Shown here piece after piece: positions 43,151-51,527 of a stretch of DNA of 64,000 nt. The stretch lies in contig NZ_JAGINT010000002.1 of assembly GCF_017876295.1 (NCBI RefSeq), forward strand, positions 1,798,001 through 1,862,000. The letters run 5' to 3'. Numbering within the stretch: the stretch's first letter is position 1; each line of letters opens with the position of its first letter. The notes beneath the pieces were generated by a model. The model searched no databases. It saw only the letters and a program-made list of their open reading frames with translations, and was not told where the DNA came from. The position numbers were made by a program, and so were the translations under genes. The DNA comes from Kribbella aluminosa. GTDB taxonomy: Bacteria; Actinomycetota; Actinomycetes; Propionibacteriales; Kribbellaceae.

Positions 43151-43675
43151 TCAGTCCTTGTCGGGGCCGGCTTTGCGGACCTCTTCTACCTTGGTCATGG
43201 CGGTGCGGAGGTCGGCGAGCCAGGTTTCGCTGTGCTGGGCGACGAGTTTGACGCACCAGCCGAGGGCGTCGCTGCGGGAGCGGGCCACGCCGGCGTCGAC
43301 GAGGGTGTCGAGGACCTGGCGTTCGGGCTGGCGGAGGCGGGTCATCACGGGGGCGGACAGCGACGTGAAGACGGTCCTGGTGTCGCCGCAGCGGACGCCC
43401 CAGGCGACCTTGCGGCGGGCGGCGTGCTCGAGTTCGCGGGCGATCTCGATCCGGCGCTCGCGGGTGTCCTCGCGGAACTGCTTGATCCGGCCCTCCTCGG
43501 CGGCGGAGCGCTCGGCGGCGCTCACGTCCTGCTTCTGCTCGGGTGCGGGGATCCGGCCGACGATCAGGATCTCGTCCCGGTCGATCGACAGCTCGGTCTC
43601 ACCCTCGAACCAGTCGCCCGGCAACCGCCCGGTCAGCCAGCCCCGCACCTTCTCCTGCTCGGTCTGCGTACTCAT
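43151..43675 (-). CDS. Conserved hypothetical protein with C-terminal RHH-like segment
   Basis: The 174-residue cytosolic protein has an N-terminal half (GWLTGRLPGDWFEGETELSI, DEILIVGRI) that is a compact beta domain. The middle is a charged, probably coiled-coil helix (residues 55-100). The C-terminal part (LRQPERQVLDTLVDAGVARSRSDALGWCV) resembles a ribbon-helix-helix regulator. No assigned function; similar proteins occur across actinomycetes. The ATG at 43675 directly follows an AT-rich palindrome and has no ribosome site, so translation may be leaderless. Confidence 0.62.
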   Translation of the reverse strand: MSTQTEQEKVRGWLTGRLPGDWFEGETELSIDRDEILIVGRIPAPEQKQDVSAAERSAAEEGRIKQFREDTRERRIEIARELEHAARRKVAWGVRCGDTRTVFTSLSAPVMTRLRQPERQVLDTLVDAGVARSRSDALGWCVKLVAQHSETWLADLRTAMTKVEEVRKAGPDKD

Positions 43676-43689
43676 GTAATTATGATTAC
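43676..43689 (-). promoter_or_regulatory. AT-rich palindrome abutting a start codon
   Basis: GTAAT-TATG-ATTAC lies immediately upstream of the minus-strand start. On that strand TAATCAT is 7-13 bases before the ATG, the spacing of a -10 element for a leaderless transcript. It may also be an autoregulatory site for the RHH-like product. Confidence 0.35.
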
Positions 43690-43714
43690 ACCCTTACAGG
43701 GCGAGTTCAAGCGG

Positions 43715-44437
43715 TCAGTGGTACCGCACCGTGTACGCCGCATGCGCGTCGCCCTGCGACAGACCGACGTTCGACACCCCGATCACCAGCGTGTGCCGGG
43801 TGATGTCGTTCCGGTATGTCACGTACGTCGTACCGGCCGCACCCTCGGACGCGATCCGTGTCCAGTGCAGGCCGCCGGCCGCGGCCACCCGGTGCAGGTC
43901 CCGTACGGCGGCCGGCGTCGCGTAGTACGCCGTCCACCTGCTGTCGCCGCGGCCCCAGGCCCGGACCAGGTTGTCCGACCACTGCACCGCGTTCCACGCC
44001 TTCGGCTCGCCGCTGAACTTGGCGGTGTACGCCGCGTGCCAGCCGTTCCCGGCGCGCAGTCCGACGTTCTGGACGCCGATGGTGAGGTTCCCGCCGCGGG
44101 CGTCGTCGTGGTACGTCACGTAGATCGTCCCGGCCGCGCCCTCGGTACCGGTACGCCGCCAGTGGATCCCGCCCGGCGCCGCCTGCCCGAACAGGGTGCG
44201 GGCGGCGGCCGTCGAGGCGTAGCAGCCGGCGGCCGCCGTGTTGCCGCTGCCCCAGGCGCGGACGAGCCGGTCGGCGTACGTCGCCGCGGAAACACCGGCC
44301 ACGGAACCCGCGCAACTGGTGGTTGAGGTTGCGGTTGTGATACCGGCGTTGGCCGGCGTTGCGCCTGTCAGGACGAGCGGTGCGGTCACCGCAAGAGCCG
44401 TCGTGGCGCCAAGCCCCATGATCCTTCGAATCATCAT
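43715..44437 (-). CDS. Secreted protein with two tandem repeats of an unknown domain
   Basis: The 240-residue exoprotein has a signal peptide (MMIRRIMGLGATTALAVTAP, cleavage after PANA). The mature part is a duplicated domain of about 85 residues: DRLVRAWGSGN...WHAAYTAKF and DNLVRAWGRGD...AHAAYTVRY, both with an EGAAGT-YVTY core and an NVGL strand. The repeat resembles a small cystatin/NTF2-like fold, but no function can be named. ATG 44437 has GGGAGG upstream; an upstream in-frame start would spoil the signal peptide. Confidence 0.68.
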   Translation of the reverse strand: MMIRRIMGLGATTALAVTAPLVLTGATPANAGITTATSTTSCAGSVAGVSAATYADRLVRAWGSGNTAAAGCYASTAAARTLFGQAAPGGIHWRRTGTEGAAGTIYVTYHDDARGGNLTIGVQNVGLRAGNGWHAAYTAKFSGEPKAWNAVQWSDNLVRAWGRGDSRWTAYYATPAAVRDLHRVAAAGGLHWTRIASEGAAGTTYVTYRNDITRHTLVIGVSNVGLSQGDAHAAYTVRYH

Positions 44438-44518
44438 CGACCTCCCGAGTGGATGTGGTTCTGCTGAGTGGGACGCCACATCGCACCCGGGAGTTTGCGC
44501 CGCAACACGCTTGCAATG

Positions 44519-45523
44519 TCAAGCAGCGGGTGGTGGTGCGAACGCTGCGCGTAACCGCTCCTGAGCCGCCGCTCCGGCCGCGGTGTGATCAAGCCCGAGC
44601 AGCGCCGCACCGACCACCGGCGGTACGTCGACCACCCGCGGCAGCGCTTTCGGGGCGACGTCGGAGAGCAGTCGGGCGACCCGGTCGAGCAGCACCGGGT
44701 GCCGGGCCGTGAGGACGCCGCCGCCGAGTACGACGGTGACCGGTTCGGCGAGCAGGTCGAGCCGCCGCAACGCGCTGAACGCCATCGCGACGATCTCCTC
44801 GGCCTGCCGCTGAACGATGCCTAGGGCAACGGTATCGCCGGCCGCCGCGACCTGGAACAGCACCGGTGCCGCTTCGAGCTGCCGGTCCGGCGACAGCTCG
44901 CCGAAGTGGAAGGCCTCGATCACCGCGTTCAACGACGGCTTGCCGTAGTGCCTGGACAACGCAGTCACCAGTGCGGTCGCCGGGCCGCGTCCGTCCTCGG
45001 CGCGGGACGCCGACCAGAACGCCTCCTCGGCCAGCTGTGCGCCACCACCCCAGTCGCCGGTCACCTTCCCCAACGCCGTGAACCGCGCAGTACGGCCGTC
45101 CGGGAGCATCCCGGAGCAGTTGATCCCGGCGCCGCACACCACGGCGACACCACGCGGCTCGTCCACTCCGGACCGCAGCAGCGCGAACGTGTCGTTGGCG
45201 ACGTACACGGACTCCGCCCAGCCGCGCTCCTCGAACACAGCGGTCAGTTGGTCGACCTCGATGGGCAGGTCCGCGTTCGCCAGGCACGCCGACAGTTGTT
45301 GCACCAGCGGTACGTCGCCAAGGCGCAGCCCGGCCGCTGCGGCCGCAGCCCGTACCAGTGGTTCAAGTTCGTCCACGGCGGCAGCAGGACCGATCTTCTG
45401 CGGCTCGAACCCGCCGCCACGCGCCGTACCGAGCACTGTGCCGTCTGCGGCGACCAGTGCGACGTCGGTCTTGCTGTTGCCGGCGTCGAAGGCGAGTACG
45501 CCGCCCGGGACTAGCGCGCCCAC
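44519..45523 (-). CDS. BadF/BadG-type ATPase, probable N-acetylglucosamine or related sugar kinase
   Basis: The 334-residue ASKHA-fold kinase has phosphate-1 loop GVLAFDAGNSKTDVALV, VANDTFALLRSGV (catalytic Asp region), phosphate-2 GVAVVCGAGINCSG, and adenosine loop VTVVLGGGVL. Members include N-acetylglucosamine and other amino-sugar kinases. GTG 45523 overlaps the GH4 stop, so this gene follows the GH4 hydrolase in one operon with the ROK gene upstream. It probably phosphorylates the sugar released or imported for GH4. Confidence 0.82.
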   Translation of the reverse strand: MGALVPGGVLAFDAGNSKTDVALVAADGTVLGTARGGGFEPQKIGPAAAVDELEPLVRAAAAAAGLRLGDVPLVQQLSACLANADLPIEVDQLTAVFEERGWAESVYVANDTFALLRSGVDEPRGVAVVCGAGINCSGMLPDGRTARFTALGKVTGDWGGGAQLAEEAFWSASRAEDGRGPATALVTALSRHYGKPSLNAVIEAFHFGELSPDRQLEAAPVLFQVAAAGDTVALGIVQRQAEEIVAMAFSALRRLDLLAEPVTVVLGGGVLTARHPVLLDRVARLLSDVAPKALPRVVDVPPVVGAALLGLDHTAAGAAAQERLRAAFAPPPAA

Positions 45524-46767
45524 GGCAGGTACGCCTTGTTGTGCGCCAGCAGCTTCTCCGTGAGCTCCTGCGCGATAGAGATCTGCCCGACGAGTGGATG
45601 CGCCAGCAACGCCTGGAACACGCGGTCGGCTCCGCCGTGTACTGCTGCCTGCAGAGCAAGGTGTTCGTACGCCGTGACGTGTGCGACGAGTCCTGCGTAC
45701 AGGGGCTCCAGCGTGGACACTGGCCGCGGCTTAGCGCCCTGGGCGTTGACCGTGGCCGGTACTTCGATCACGGCGTCGTCAGCGAGGAACGGGAACGTGC
45801 CGTTGTTCAGTGTGTTGACCACCTGTACGTCGCCGGTGTCGTTGAGCAAAGAGGACGCCAGTGCGACGGCTGCCTCCGAGTAGTACGCCCCGCCGCGCTT
45901 CTCGAGCAGTGCGGGCTTCTCGTCGAGCTGCGGGTCGGCGTACATGTCCAGCAGCTCCTTCTCGAGTGCAGCGACCTCTGCCGCACGGGAGGGCTTGTGG
46001 AGAAGCTCCTGCACCACCGCGTCGTGCTGGTAGTAGTAGCGCAGGTAGTACGACGGTACGACGCCCAGCTGCTGTACTAGGTCCGCCGGTAGCTGCAGGT
46101 CGTCTGAGACGTCGGTGAGGTGTTTCTCAAGAAGTTGAGGCAGCATGTCCTCGCCGTTGACGCGTACGGCGCGCTCCCAGGTGAGGTGGTTCAGCCCGAC
46201 GTGGTCCAGCGACACCTCCTCCGGCGTGACCCCGAGGAGCGCAGCGAACCGACGTTGGAAGCCGATCGCCACATTGCACAGCCCCACGGCCTTGTGCCCG
46301 TGCGACAACAGCGCCCGTGTCACGATCCCCACCGGGTTGGTGAAGTCGATGATCCACGCGTCCGGGTTGGTACGGCGTACCCGCTCCGCGATGTCCAGCA
46401 CGACAGGCACGGTGCGCAGTGCCTTGGCAAGCCCACCGGCGCCAGTGGTCTCTTGGCCGACACAGCCGCACTCCAGCGGCCACGTCTCGTCCTCGTTGCG
46501 CGCAGCCTGCCCACCGACGCGCAGTTGCAGCAGTACTGCGTCGGCGCCGTCGATGCCTGCGTCCAGGTCGGACGTGGTGATCACCCGGCCCGCATGCCCC
46601 TGTTTGGCGAAGATGCGCCGCGCCAGGCCACCGACCAGCTCCAGGCGGTCCGCCACCGGGTCCACCAGCACCAGCTCCGACACCGGCAACGAGTCCCGCA
46701 GCCGAGCGAATCCGTCGACCAACTCAGGCGTGTAGGTGGACCCGCCACCGACGACTGTGAGTTTCAC
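45511..46767 (-). CDS. GH4-family 6-phospho-beta-glucosidase
   Basis: The 418-residue enzyme has the NAD-binding start of GH4 (MKLTVVGGGSTYTPELVDGF) and the family blocks TNPVGIVTRALL, VGLCNVAIGFQ (Cys metal ligand) and LDHVGLNHLTWERAV (His metal ligand). GH4 enzymes cleave phosphorylated disaccharides using NAD+ and Mn2+ via a redox mechanism. It is co-transcribed with the sugar kinase (12-base overlap) and lies 9 bases below the ROK gene. No PTS genes are in the window, so the substrate may be phosphorylated by the adjacent kinase. Confidence 0.9.
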   Translation of the reverse strand: MKLTVVGGGSTYTPELVDGFARLRDSLPVSELVLVDPVADRLELVGGLARRIFAKQGHAGRVITTSDLDAGIDGADAVLLQLRVGGQAARNEDETWPLECGCVGQETTGAGGLAKALRTVPVVLDIAERVRRTNPDAWIIDFTNPVGIVTRALLSHGHKAVGLCNVAIGFQRRFAALLGVTPEEVSLDHVGLNHLTWERAVRVNGEDMLPQLLEKHLTDVSDDLQLPADLVQQLGVVPSYYLRYYYQHDAVVQELLHKPSRAAEVAALEKELLDMYADPQLDEKPALLEKRGGAYYSEAAVALASSLLNDTGDVQVVNTLNNGTFPFLADDAVIEVPATVNAQGAKPRPVSTLEPLYAGLVAHVTAYEHLALQAAVHGGADRVFQALLAHPLVGQISIAQELTEKLLAHNKAYLPWAR

Positions 46768-46776
46768 ATGTGGCTC

Positions 46777-47964
46777 CTAGGTGATGGGTGGACCCGCGGT
46801 GTCGAACACCTCGTCGCGGGTCGTGCTCAGTGCGGACTGCAGTGCTCCGGAGAGCACGGGGTCGGTGCTGATCGCGGTCATCAACAGCTGCGGCCGCGGT
46901 ACGGCGAGCTCGGCGAGCTCGTCCTGGACCAGGGCGCGCAGGCGTTCGCCGCCGGCGGTGATGACGCCTCCGGCCAGCACGATCAGCTCTGGGTCGACGA
47001 CCGCGACGATCGCGGCCAGACCGACCGCGAGCCGGTGCGCGAACTCGTTCAGTACGGCGTCGCCGGCGCCCTCGGTCTGCAGCGCGGCCGCGATCGCGGC
47101 CTCCGGCGTACGGGCCTTCAGGCCGTGTTCACGGGCGAGCTCGAGGACCGGTTCGCCACCGGCCAGTTCCTGGAAGCCGCCGGCGTTGTTGCGACCGACG
47201 TTGCGGACCAGCGGCGTACCGGGAAGCGGCAGGAACGCGACCTCGCCCGCGCCGCCGGTCGCGCCGCGGTGCAGGCGGCCGTTGATGACGACAGCGGCGC
47301 CGATGCCCTCCTCGCCCCAGAGCAGCACGAAGTTCTCGTGCTCCTGGGCATGACCGATCCGCTGCTCGGCGATCGCGGCCAGGTTGACGTCGTTCTCGAC
47401 CTCCAGCGGTACTGCGATCGCCGCGGCCAGCTCCTCCAGGAGGTGCGGGGCGTGCCAGCCCGGGAGGTGGGTCGCGTACCGCAGCCGGCCGGTCGTCGGG
47501 TCGAAACCGCCCGGCGTACCGATCGAGACCCGGCGCAGCCGCTCCCGGCTCAGCCCGGCCTCGCCGGCGGCACCGTCGATCGCCTTGAGCACCCGGTCGA
47601 CCGTGCCCTTGGCGCTGCGGCCCGGGGTGGCCAGCTCGTAGCTGCCCACCACGTTCCCGGTCAGGTCCGCGACCGCGGCCCGGATCCGCGTCGGCGTGAC
47701 GTCCAGGCCCGCGACGTACGCGATCTCGCCGTTGATCTCGTACAGCTGCGCGTTCGGGCCGGGGCGGCCGGCGGTGGTACCGCTCGGGCGGACCAGCCGG
47801 GCCGCCTCCAGACGAGCCAGCAGCTGGGACGCGGTCGGCTTGGACAGTCCGGTCAGGTTGCCCAGCGTGGTGCGGGAGAGCGGGCCCTGGCTGAGCAGCA
47901 GGTCCAGGGCGGCGCGGTCGTTCATCGCGCGCAGCAGGCGCGGCGTTCCGGGTGTCGTTGCCAT
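46777..47964 (-). CDS. ROK-family transcriptional regulator
   Basis: The 395-residue protein has an N-terminal winged helix (GPLSRTTLGNLTGLSKPTASQL) and a ROK sugar-binding domain with PLEVENDVNLAAIAE (catalytic-type Asp) and EEGIGAAVVINGRLHRGATG. The zinc-binding CxCGxxGC of ROK kinases is absent, so it is a regulator and not a kinase. It heads the GH4/kinase operon and probably controls it from the TTAGGAAA-type operator at 48026-48045. Confidence 0.9.
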   Translation of the reverse strand: MATTPGTPRLLRAMNDRAALDLLLSQGPLSRTTLGNLTGLSKPTASQLLARLEAARLVRPSGTTAGRPGPNAQLYEINGEIAYVAGLDVTPTRIRAAVADLTGNVVGSYELATPGRSAKGTVDRVLKAIDGAAGEAGLSRERLRRVSIGTPGGFDPTTGRLRYATHLPGWHAPHLLEELAAAIAVPLEVENDVNLAAIAEQRIGHAQEHENFVLLWGEEGIGAAVVINGRLHRGATGGAGEVAFLPLPGTPLVRNVGRNNAGGFQELAGGEPVLELAREHGLKARTPEAAIAAALQTEGAGDAVLNEFAHRLAVGLAAIVAVVDPELIVLAGGVITAGGERLRALVQDELAELAVPRPQLLMTAISTDPVLSGALQSALSTTRDEVFDTAGPPIT

Positions 47965-48025
47965 GAGCCAACCCTGCCTCCCTTCGCCGCCCGCGGGTAC
48001 TCGCCGCGCTGAACTTTCCGAACTG

Positions 48026-48045
48026 TTAGGAAAGTTTCCTATTAA
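48026..48045 (-). promoter_or_regulatory. ROK/NagC-type operator upstream of the GH4 operon
   Basis: TTAGGAAAGTTTCCTATTAA contains the perfect palindrome AGGAAA-G-TTTCCT (48028-48040), typical of ROK regulator sites. It lies 62 bases upstream of the ROK start. An additional AACTTTCC at 48012-48019 pairs with GGAAAGTT and may extend the site. Confidence 0.7.
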
Positions 48046-48102
48046 CGCGAGACCGTACGGCGGACGGCGCCGGGTGTCAATCGGCGGGCGTGAGTTGGAG
48101 CG

Positions 48103-48112
48103 CGGCTAGGCC
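48103..48112. repeat. Target-site duplication, left copy
   Basis: CGGCTAGGCC directly precedes the left inverted repeat of the IS element and recurs exactly at 49579-49588. Confidence 0.92.
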
Positions 48113-49578
48113 CAATACCGTTCAGTTAAGATCACAGTGGTGTAGTTTGGGGGCATGCCACGTGGTGGATGGAAGAAGCCGGAGACCGGGCGGCGTCTGT
48201 CGGATCTGGTCTCTGTCGGTGTGCTGACGCGGGTGTTCCCGCCGGCGCTGGTCGATGAGGTGATCGCCGAGGTCGGCCGGACCGAGCAGCGGCATCGTTC
48301 GCTGCCTGCGCGGGTGATGGCCTATTTCTCGATCGGGATGGCGCTGTATTCCGAGGGTTCCTACGAGGACGTGCTCGCGCAGTTGACCGATGGGCTGTCG
48401 TGGGTATCGGGCTGGACCGAGACCTTTAGCCCGCCGAGCAAGTCCGCGATCTTCCAGGCCCGGGCGCGGTTGGGTGCTGAGCCGTTGGCGGCGCTTTTCG
48501 AGCGGGTCGCCAGACCGGTCGGGACGGACACGACGCCGGGGGTGTGGCTGGCCGGGCGGCGTCTGGTCGCGATCGACGGGATGTGTCTGGACGTCGCTGA
48601 CACGCGCGCCAATCACGAGCACTTCGGCCGTCCGGGGGTCGACAAGGGCGAGCGGGCGGCGTTCCCTCAGGCCCGGGTGGTCGCGTTGGCCGAGTGCGGC
48701 ACCCACGCGGTCTTCGCAGCCGAGATCGGCACCTACCCCGAGTCCGAGGCCGCTTTGGCCGAACGGCTCCTGGACAGGCTGGTGCCGGGGATGGTGCTGA
48801 CCGCCGACCGCGGCTTCTTCTCCTACGCCTTGTGGCGCAAGGCGATCGCGGCCGGCGCCGACCTGTTGTGGCGGATCCGCACCGATAAGTCCGGGCCCAA
48901 GCCGATCCACGTTGAGGATCTTCCCGACGGCTCCTGGCTGGCCCACCTGCGTCAGTCGCACACTGCCGCGGCGCGGCGCGAGGAGCCGATGCTGGTCCGG
49001 GTCATCGATTACACCATCGATGACGGCCGGGACAACCCCACCGCCTACAGGCTCTTCACCACCTTGACCGACCCCGACGAGGTGAGTGCGACCGATCTCG
49101 CCGCGGCGTATGCCCAGCGGTGGGAGATCGAGCTGACCTTCGATGAACTGAAGACCCATCAGCGCGGACCACGCACCGTGCTGCGCAGCAAGTCGCCCGA
49201 CCTGGTCCTCCAAGAGATCTGGGGCCACCTGTGCTGTCACTACGCGATCCGCTCCCTGATGGCCGAGGCCGCAACCCATGCCGGGCACGATCCGGACCGG
49301 GTCAGTTTCGTTGCCGCGCTCAGGATCACCCGCCAGACCCTCGCCCACCCGGGCGCATTTTCCCCCTGACCAGCACGGCCGCGACAGCCCCGGCTGGCCG
49401 GACTTCCTGCGCCGCCTAATCCGCCGGCTCAACCCCACCCGACGACGACGCTCCGCGCCCCGCGTCATCAAACGCAAATACGTCAAATGGCACGTCAAAC
49501 GCGCCCACCACATCAACTGGCCGCAACCACAACAACCACCGAACTACGCCGTGATGCCACACTAACTGAACGGTATTG
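48113..49578 (+). mobile_element. IS4-family insertion sequence, 1466 bp
   Basis: The terminal inverted repeats start CAATACCGTTCAGTTA: left at 48113-48128, right at 49563-49578 as its exact complement. A perfect 10-bp duplication of CGGCTAGGCC flanks the element, in the range known for IS4-family members. It carries one transposase gene, which is frameshifted near its end. The intact repeats and identical duplication show a recent insertion. The right copy of the duplication contains the stop codon of the DUF2891 gene, which therefore survived. Confidence 0.93.
48155..49565 (+). pseudogene. IS4-family transposase with C-terminal frameshift
   Basis: From ATG 48155 the protein has an IS4 N-terminal domain (DLVSVGVLTRVFPPALVDEV) and a DDE catalytic domain: Asp in AIDGMCLDVAD, Asp in LTADRGFFSY and Glu in RWEIELTFDELKTHQRG. 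At the TTTTCCCCC run (49360-49368) the frame stops after 404 residues. The conserved tail (FPPDQHGRDSPGWPDFLRRL, then RVIKRKYVKWHVKRAHH) continues in the next frame to TAA 49563-49565. All catalytic residues precede the shift. The shift may inactivate the enzyme, be a sequencing error, or less likely be a frameshifting site. Confidence 0.85.
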
Positions 49579-49588
49579 CGGCTAGGCC
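49579..49588. repeat. Target-site duplication, right copy
   Basis: CGGCTAGGCC directly follows the right inverted repeat and matches 48103-48112 exactly. CTA at 49582-49584 is the stop codon of the minus-strand DUF2891 gene. Confidence 0.92.
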
Positions 49589-50547
49589 TGATCGGCCAGG
49601 AGGGCGAACGACACCAGCCAATGCGTCGACATGAAGTCCCCGTCCGTCACTGTAGGCAGTACTGCGCCAACCTGACGATCAGCCCCAGCCCGGAGCACGT
49701 CAGCAACCTCCGGCACAGCAGGAGCGATCGTCCGCAACTGCCAAGCCCGCGACAACGCCAGCCCGCCCAGGTGCGCCAACTGCCCATCACCCGAGTCATC
49801 CGTCACCGGCACCTCCAGCAGATGCCGATGCGCATCAGCACCGAGTCCCGGGAGAAACGCAGCCAACCAGCTCGCGAACTCCGCATCCGGCAGCACTCGC
49901 CGCATCAGCTCAGCCTCGGACAGCGCAGGCGACAAGAAGTCAGTACCCGACGGCTCGAAGCGCGAGTCGTACGCCGTGTCCCCGCCGTACCACTGCAACG
50001 CCCGCGCCCGGACCGCCTGCACCACATCCGCCCGTCCCAGCTCGCCGTACGCCTCATGAAGCAGTGCAAGCGCAAACGCCGAGTTCAGATGTACGCCGTG
50101 CCGCACCGGGTACGCCTGCTTCGGCAGCCACGCAAGGACAAGCTCCGCGATCACGTCACCCAGCGGAGCAAGCGCCGCCGCCCACTGCGTGTCCCGGGCC
50201 GCAGCAACGAGCATGGCCGCCCACGCCCAGCCGTAAGGACGCTCGTACGCCGGTCGCTCCCGCAGGTACGCAACCTCGACAGCAATGGCCTCCGGCGTCA
50301 GCCGACGGTCCAGCAGGTCTACCGGGCGTTGGCCGACCTGGTCCGGTGCCAGGGTCAGCAGCCGGACCAGGGACCACTGCATGTGCGCGCTGGAGTGCCA
50401 GTCGTACGACCCGTGAAACGCCGGGTGCAGGCGATCCGGGGTCACGTCCACGTCGTCCGGCCCTTTCGACGCGTGCGCGGCGCCGTACGGGTACGGCGTG
50501 TCGAGGACCTCGCAGGCGATACCGGCCCAGGCCGCGGCGTACTTCAT
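49582..50547 (-). CDS. DUF2891-family protein
   Basis: The 321-residue cytosolic protein of the DUF2891 family has early conserved blocks HPAFHGSYDWHSSAHMQWSLVR and YGWAWAAMLV, the layout of an alpha-alpha barrel. The function is unknown. It is the third gene of an operon with the DUF979 and DUF969 membrane proteins, 8 bases after DUF979. An IS element inserted within its stop codon, whose sequence was regenerated by the target duplication, so the protein is unchanged but its 3' untranslated region is now IS sequence. Confidence 0.8.
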   Translation of the reverse strand: MKYAAAWAGIACEVLDTPYPYGAAHASKGPDDVDVTPDRLHPAFHGSYDWHSSAHMQWSLVRLLTLAPDQVGQRPVDLLDRRLTPEAIAVEVAYLRERPAYERPYGWAWAAMLVAAARDTQWAAALAPLGDVIAELVLAWLPKQAYPVRHGVHLNSAFALALLHEAYGELGRADVVQAVRARALQWYGGDTAYDSRFEPSGTDFLSPALSEAELMRRVLPDAEFASWLAAFLPGLGADAHRHLLEVPVTDDSGDGQLAHLGGLALSRAWQLRTIAPAVPEVADVLRAGADRQVGAVLPTVTDGDFMSTHWLVSFALLADQA

Positions 50548-50555
50548 GGAACTCC

Positions 50556-51527
50556 TTAGAACGCGACGAGATACATGATGACGATGTTGCACGCCAGCAA
50601 GGGGATCGCGGTCGGGATCTGCGCCTTGATCGGCCCGTACTGGTCCTTCATCTGCAACAGCGCCGCCGGGACCAGGTTGAAGTTGGCGGCCATCGGCGTA
50701 CACAAGGTCCCGCAGAACCCGGCCAGCATGCCGACCGCGAACACGATCGCCGGGGTGCCGTGGAACTGCTGCACCAGCAGCGGCCAGCCGACCGCGGCCG
50801 TCATTACCGGGAACGCCGCGAACGCGTTGCCCATGATGATCGTGAAGATCGCCATGCCGACGCAGTACAGGATGACCGCGGCGATCAGCGAGCCCTTCGG
50901 GATCAGGTGATCGGTGACGTGGCCGACGGCCTTGCCGACACCGGACGCGTTGAACAGCAGGCCGAGCGTGGCCAGCATCTGCGGCAGGATCGCCGTCCAG
51001 CCGATGTGCTCGAGCAGCCGCCGGCCCTCGTGCAGCGGTACGGCGGGGGACTTCGGCTTGAGCAGCACCATGCCGAGGATCAACGCCAGGATCGACGCGA
51101 CGCCGAGCCCGATGATCGTGGCGGAACCGGACTGCAGCAGCAGCTTGCCGTCGCCGAGCTTCACCTTCGCCAGCCAGGCGCCGAAGATCGCAGCGACGAC
51201 CGGGATGACCAGCGCCGGCAGGAACAGTTTGTTGCCGAACTTGTCGGCGAAGCGCACGCGCTCGGCCGGTGTCGTGGTCCGCTCCTCGCCCTTGCCCGGG
51301 AAGCCCGAGCCGGCCAGTACGGCCAGGCCGATGACCGCGATGCCGAGCAGCCAGGACGGCGCCTGCTTGTTCACGACGAACGTGCCGTAGCCGAACGAGA
51401 CGCCGAGGACGCCCCAGAACGCGGCGCTGCCGATCCGCTTGGGATTGCTGCGGTCGTTGAAGGTCTGCAGTGCGATCAGCACGAAGAACAGCCCGCACAG
51501 CCAGTAGAACCACTCGACCTTGATCAT
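50556..51527 (-). CDS. DUF979-family integral membrane protein
   Basis: The 323-residue polytopic protein has about nine hydrophobic segments, a start of WFYWLCGLFFVLIALQTFND and an end of IPTAIPLLACNIVIMYLVAF. It is always found with DUF969, and together they are thought to form a permease-like pair. The substrate is unknown; in other bacteria the pair neighbours pyrrolidone-carboxylate or amide hydrolases. ATG 51527 overlaps the DUF969 stop (ATGA). Confidence 0.85.
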   Translation of the reverse strand: MIKVEWFYWLCGLFFVLIALQTFNDRSNPKRIGSAAFWGVLGVSFGYGTFVVNKQAPSWLLGIAVIGLAVLAGSGFPGKGEERTTTPAERVRFADKFGNKLFLPALVIPVVAAIFGAWLAKVKLGDGKLLLQSGSATIIGLGVASILALILGMVLLKPKSPAVPLHEGRRLLEHIGWTAILPQMLATLGLLFNASGVGKAVGHVTDHLIPKGSLIAAVILYCVGMAIFTIIMGNAFAAFPVMTAAVGWPLLVQQFHGTPAIVFAVGMLAGFCGTLCTPMAANFNLVPAALLQMKDQYGPIKAQIPTAIPLLACNIVIMYLVAF

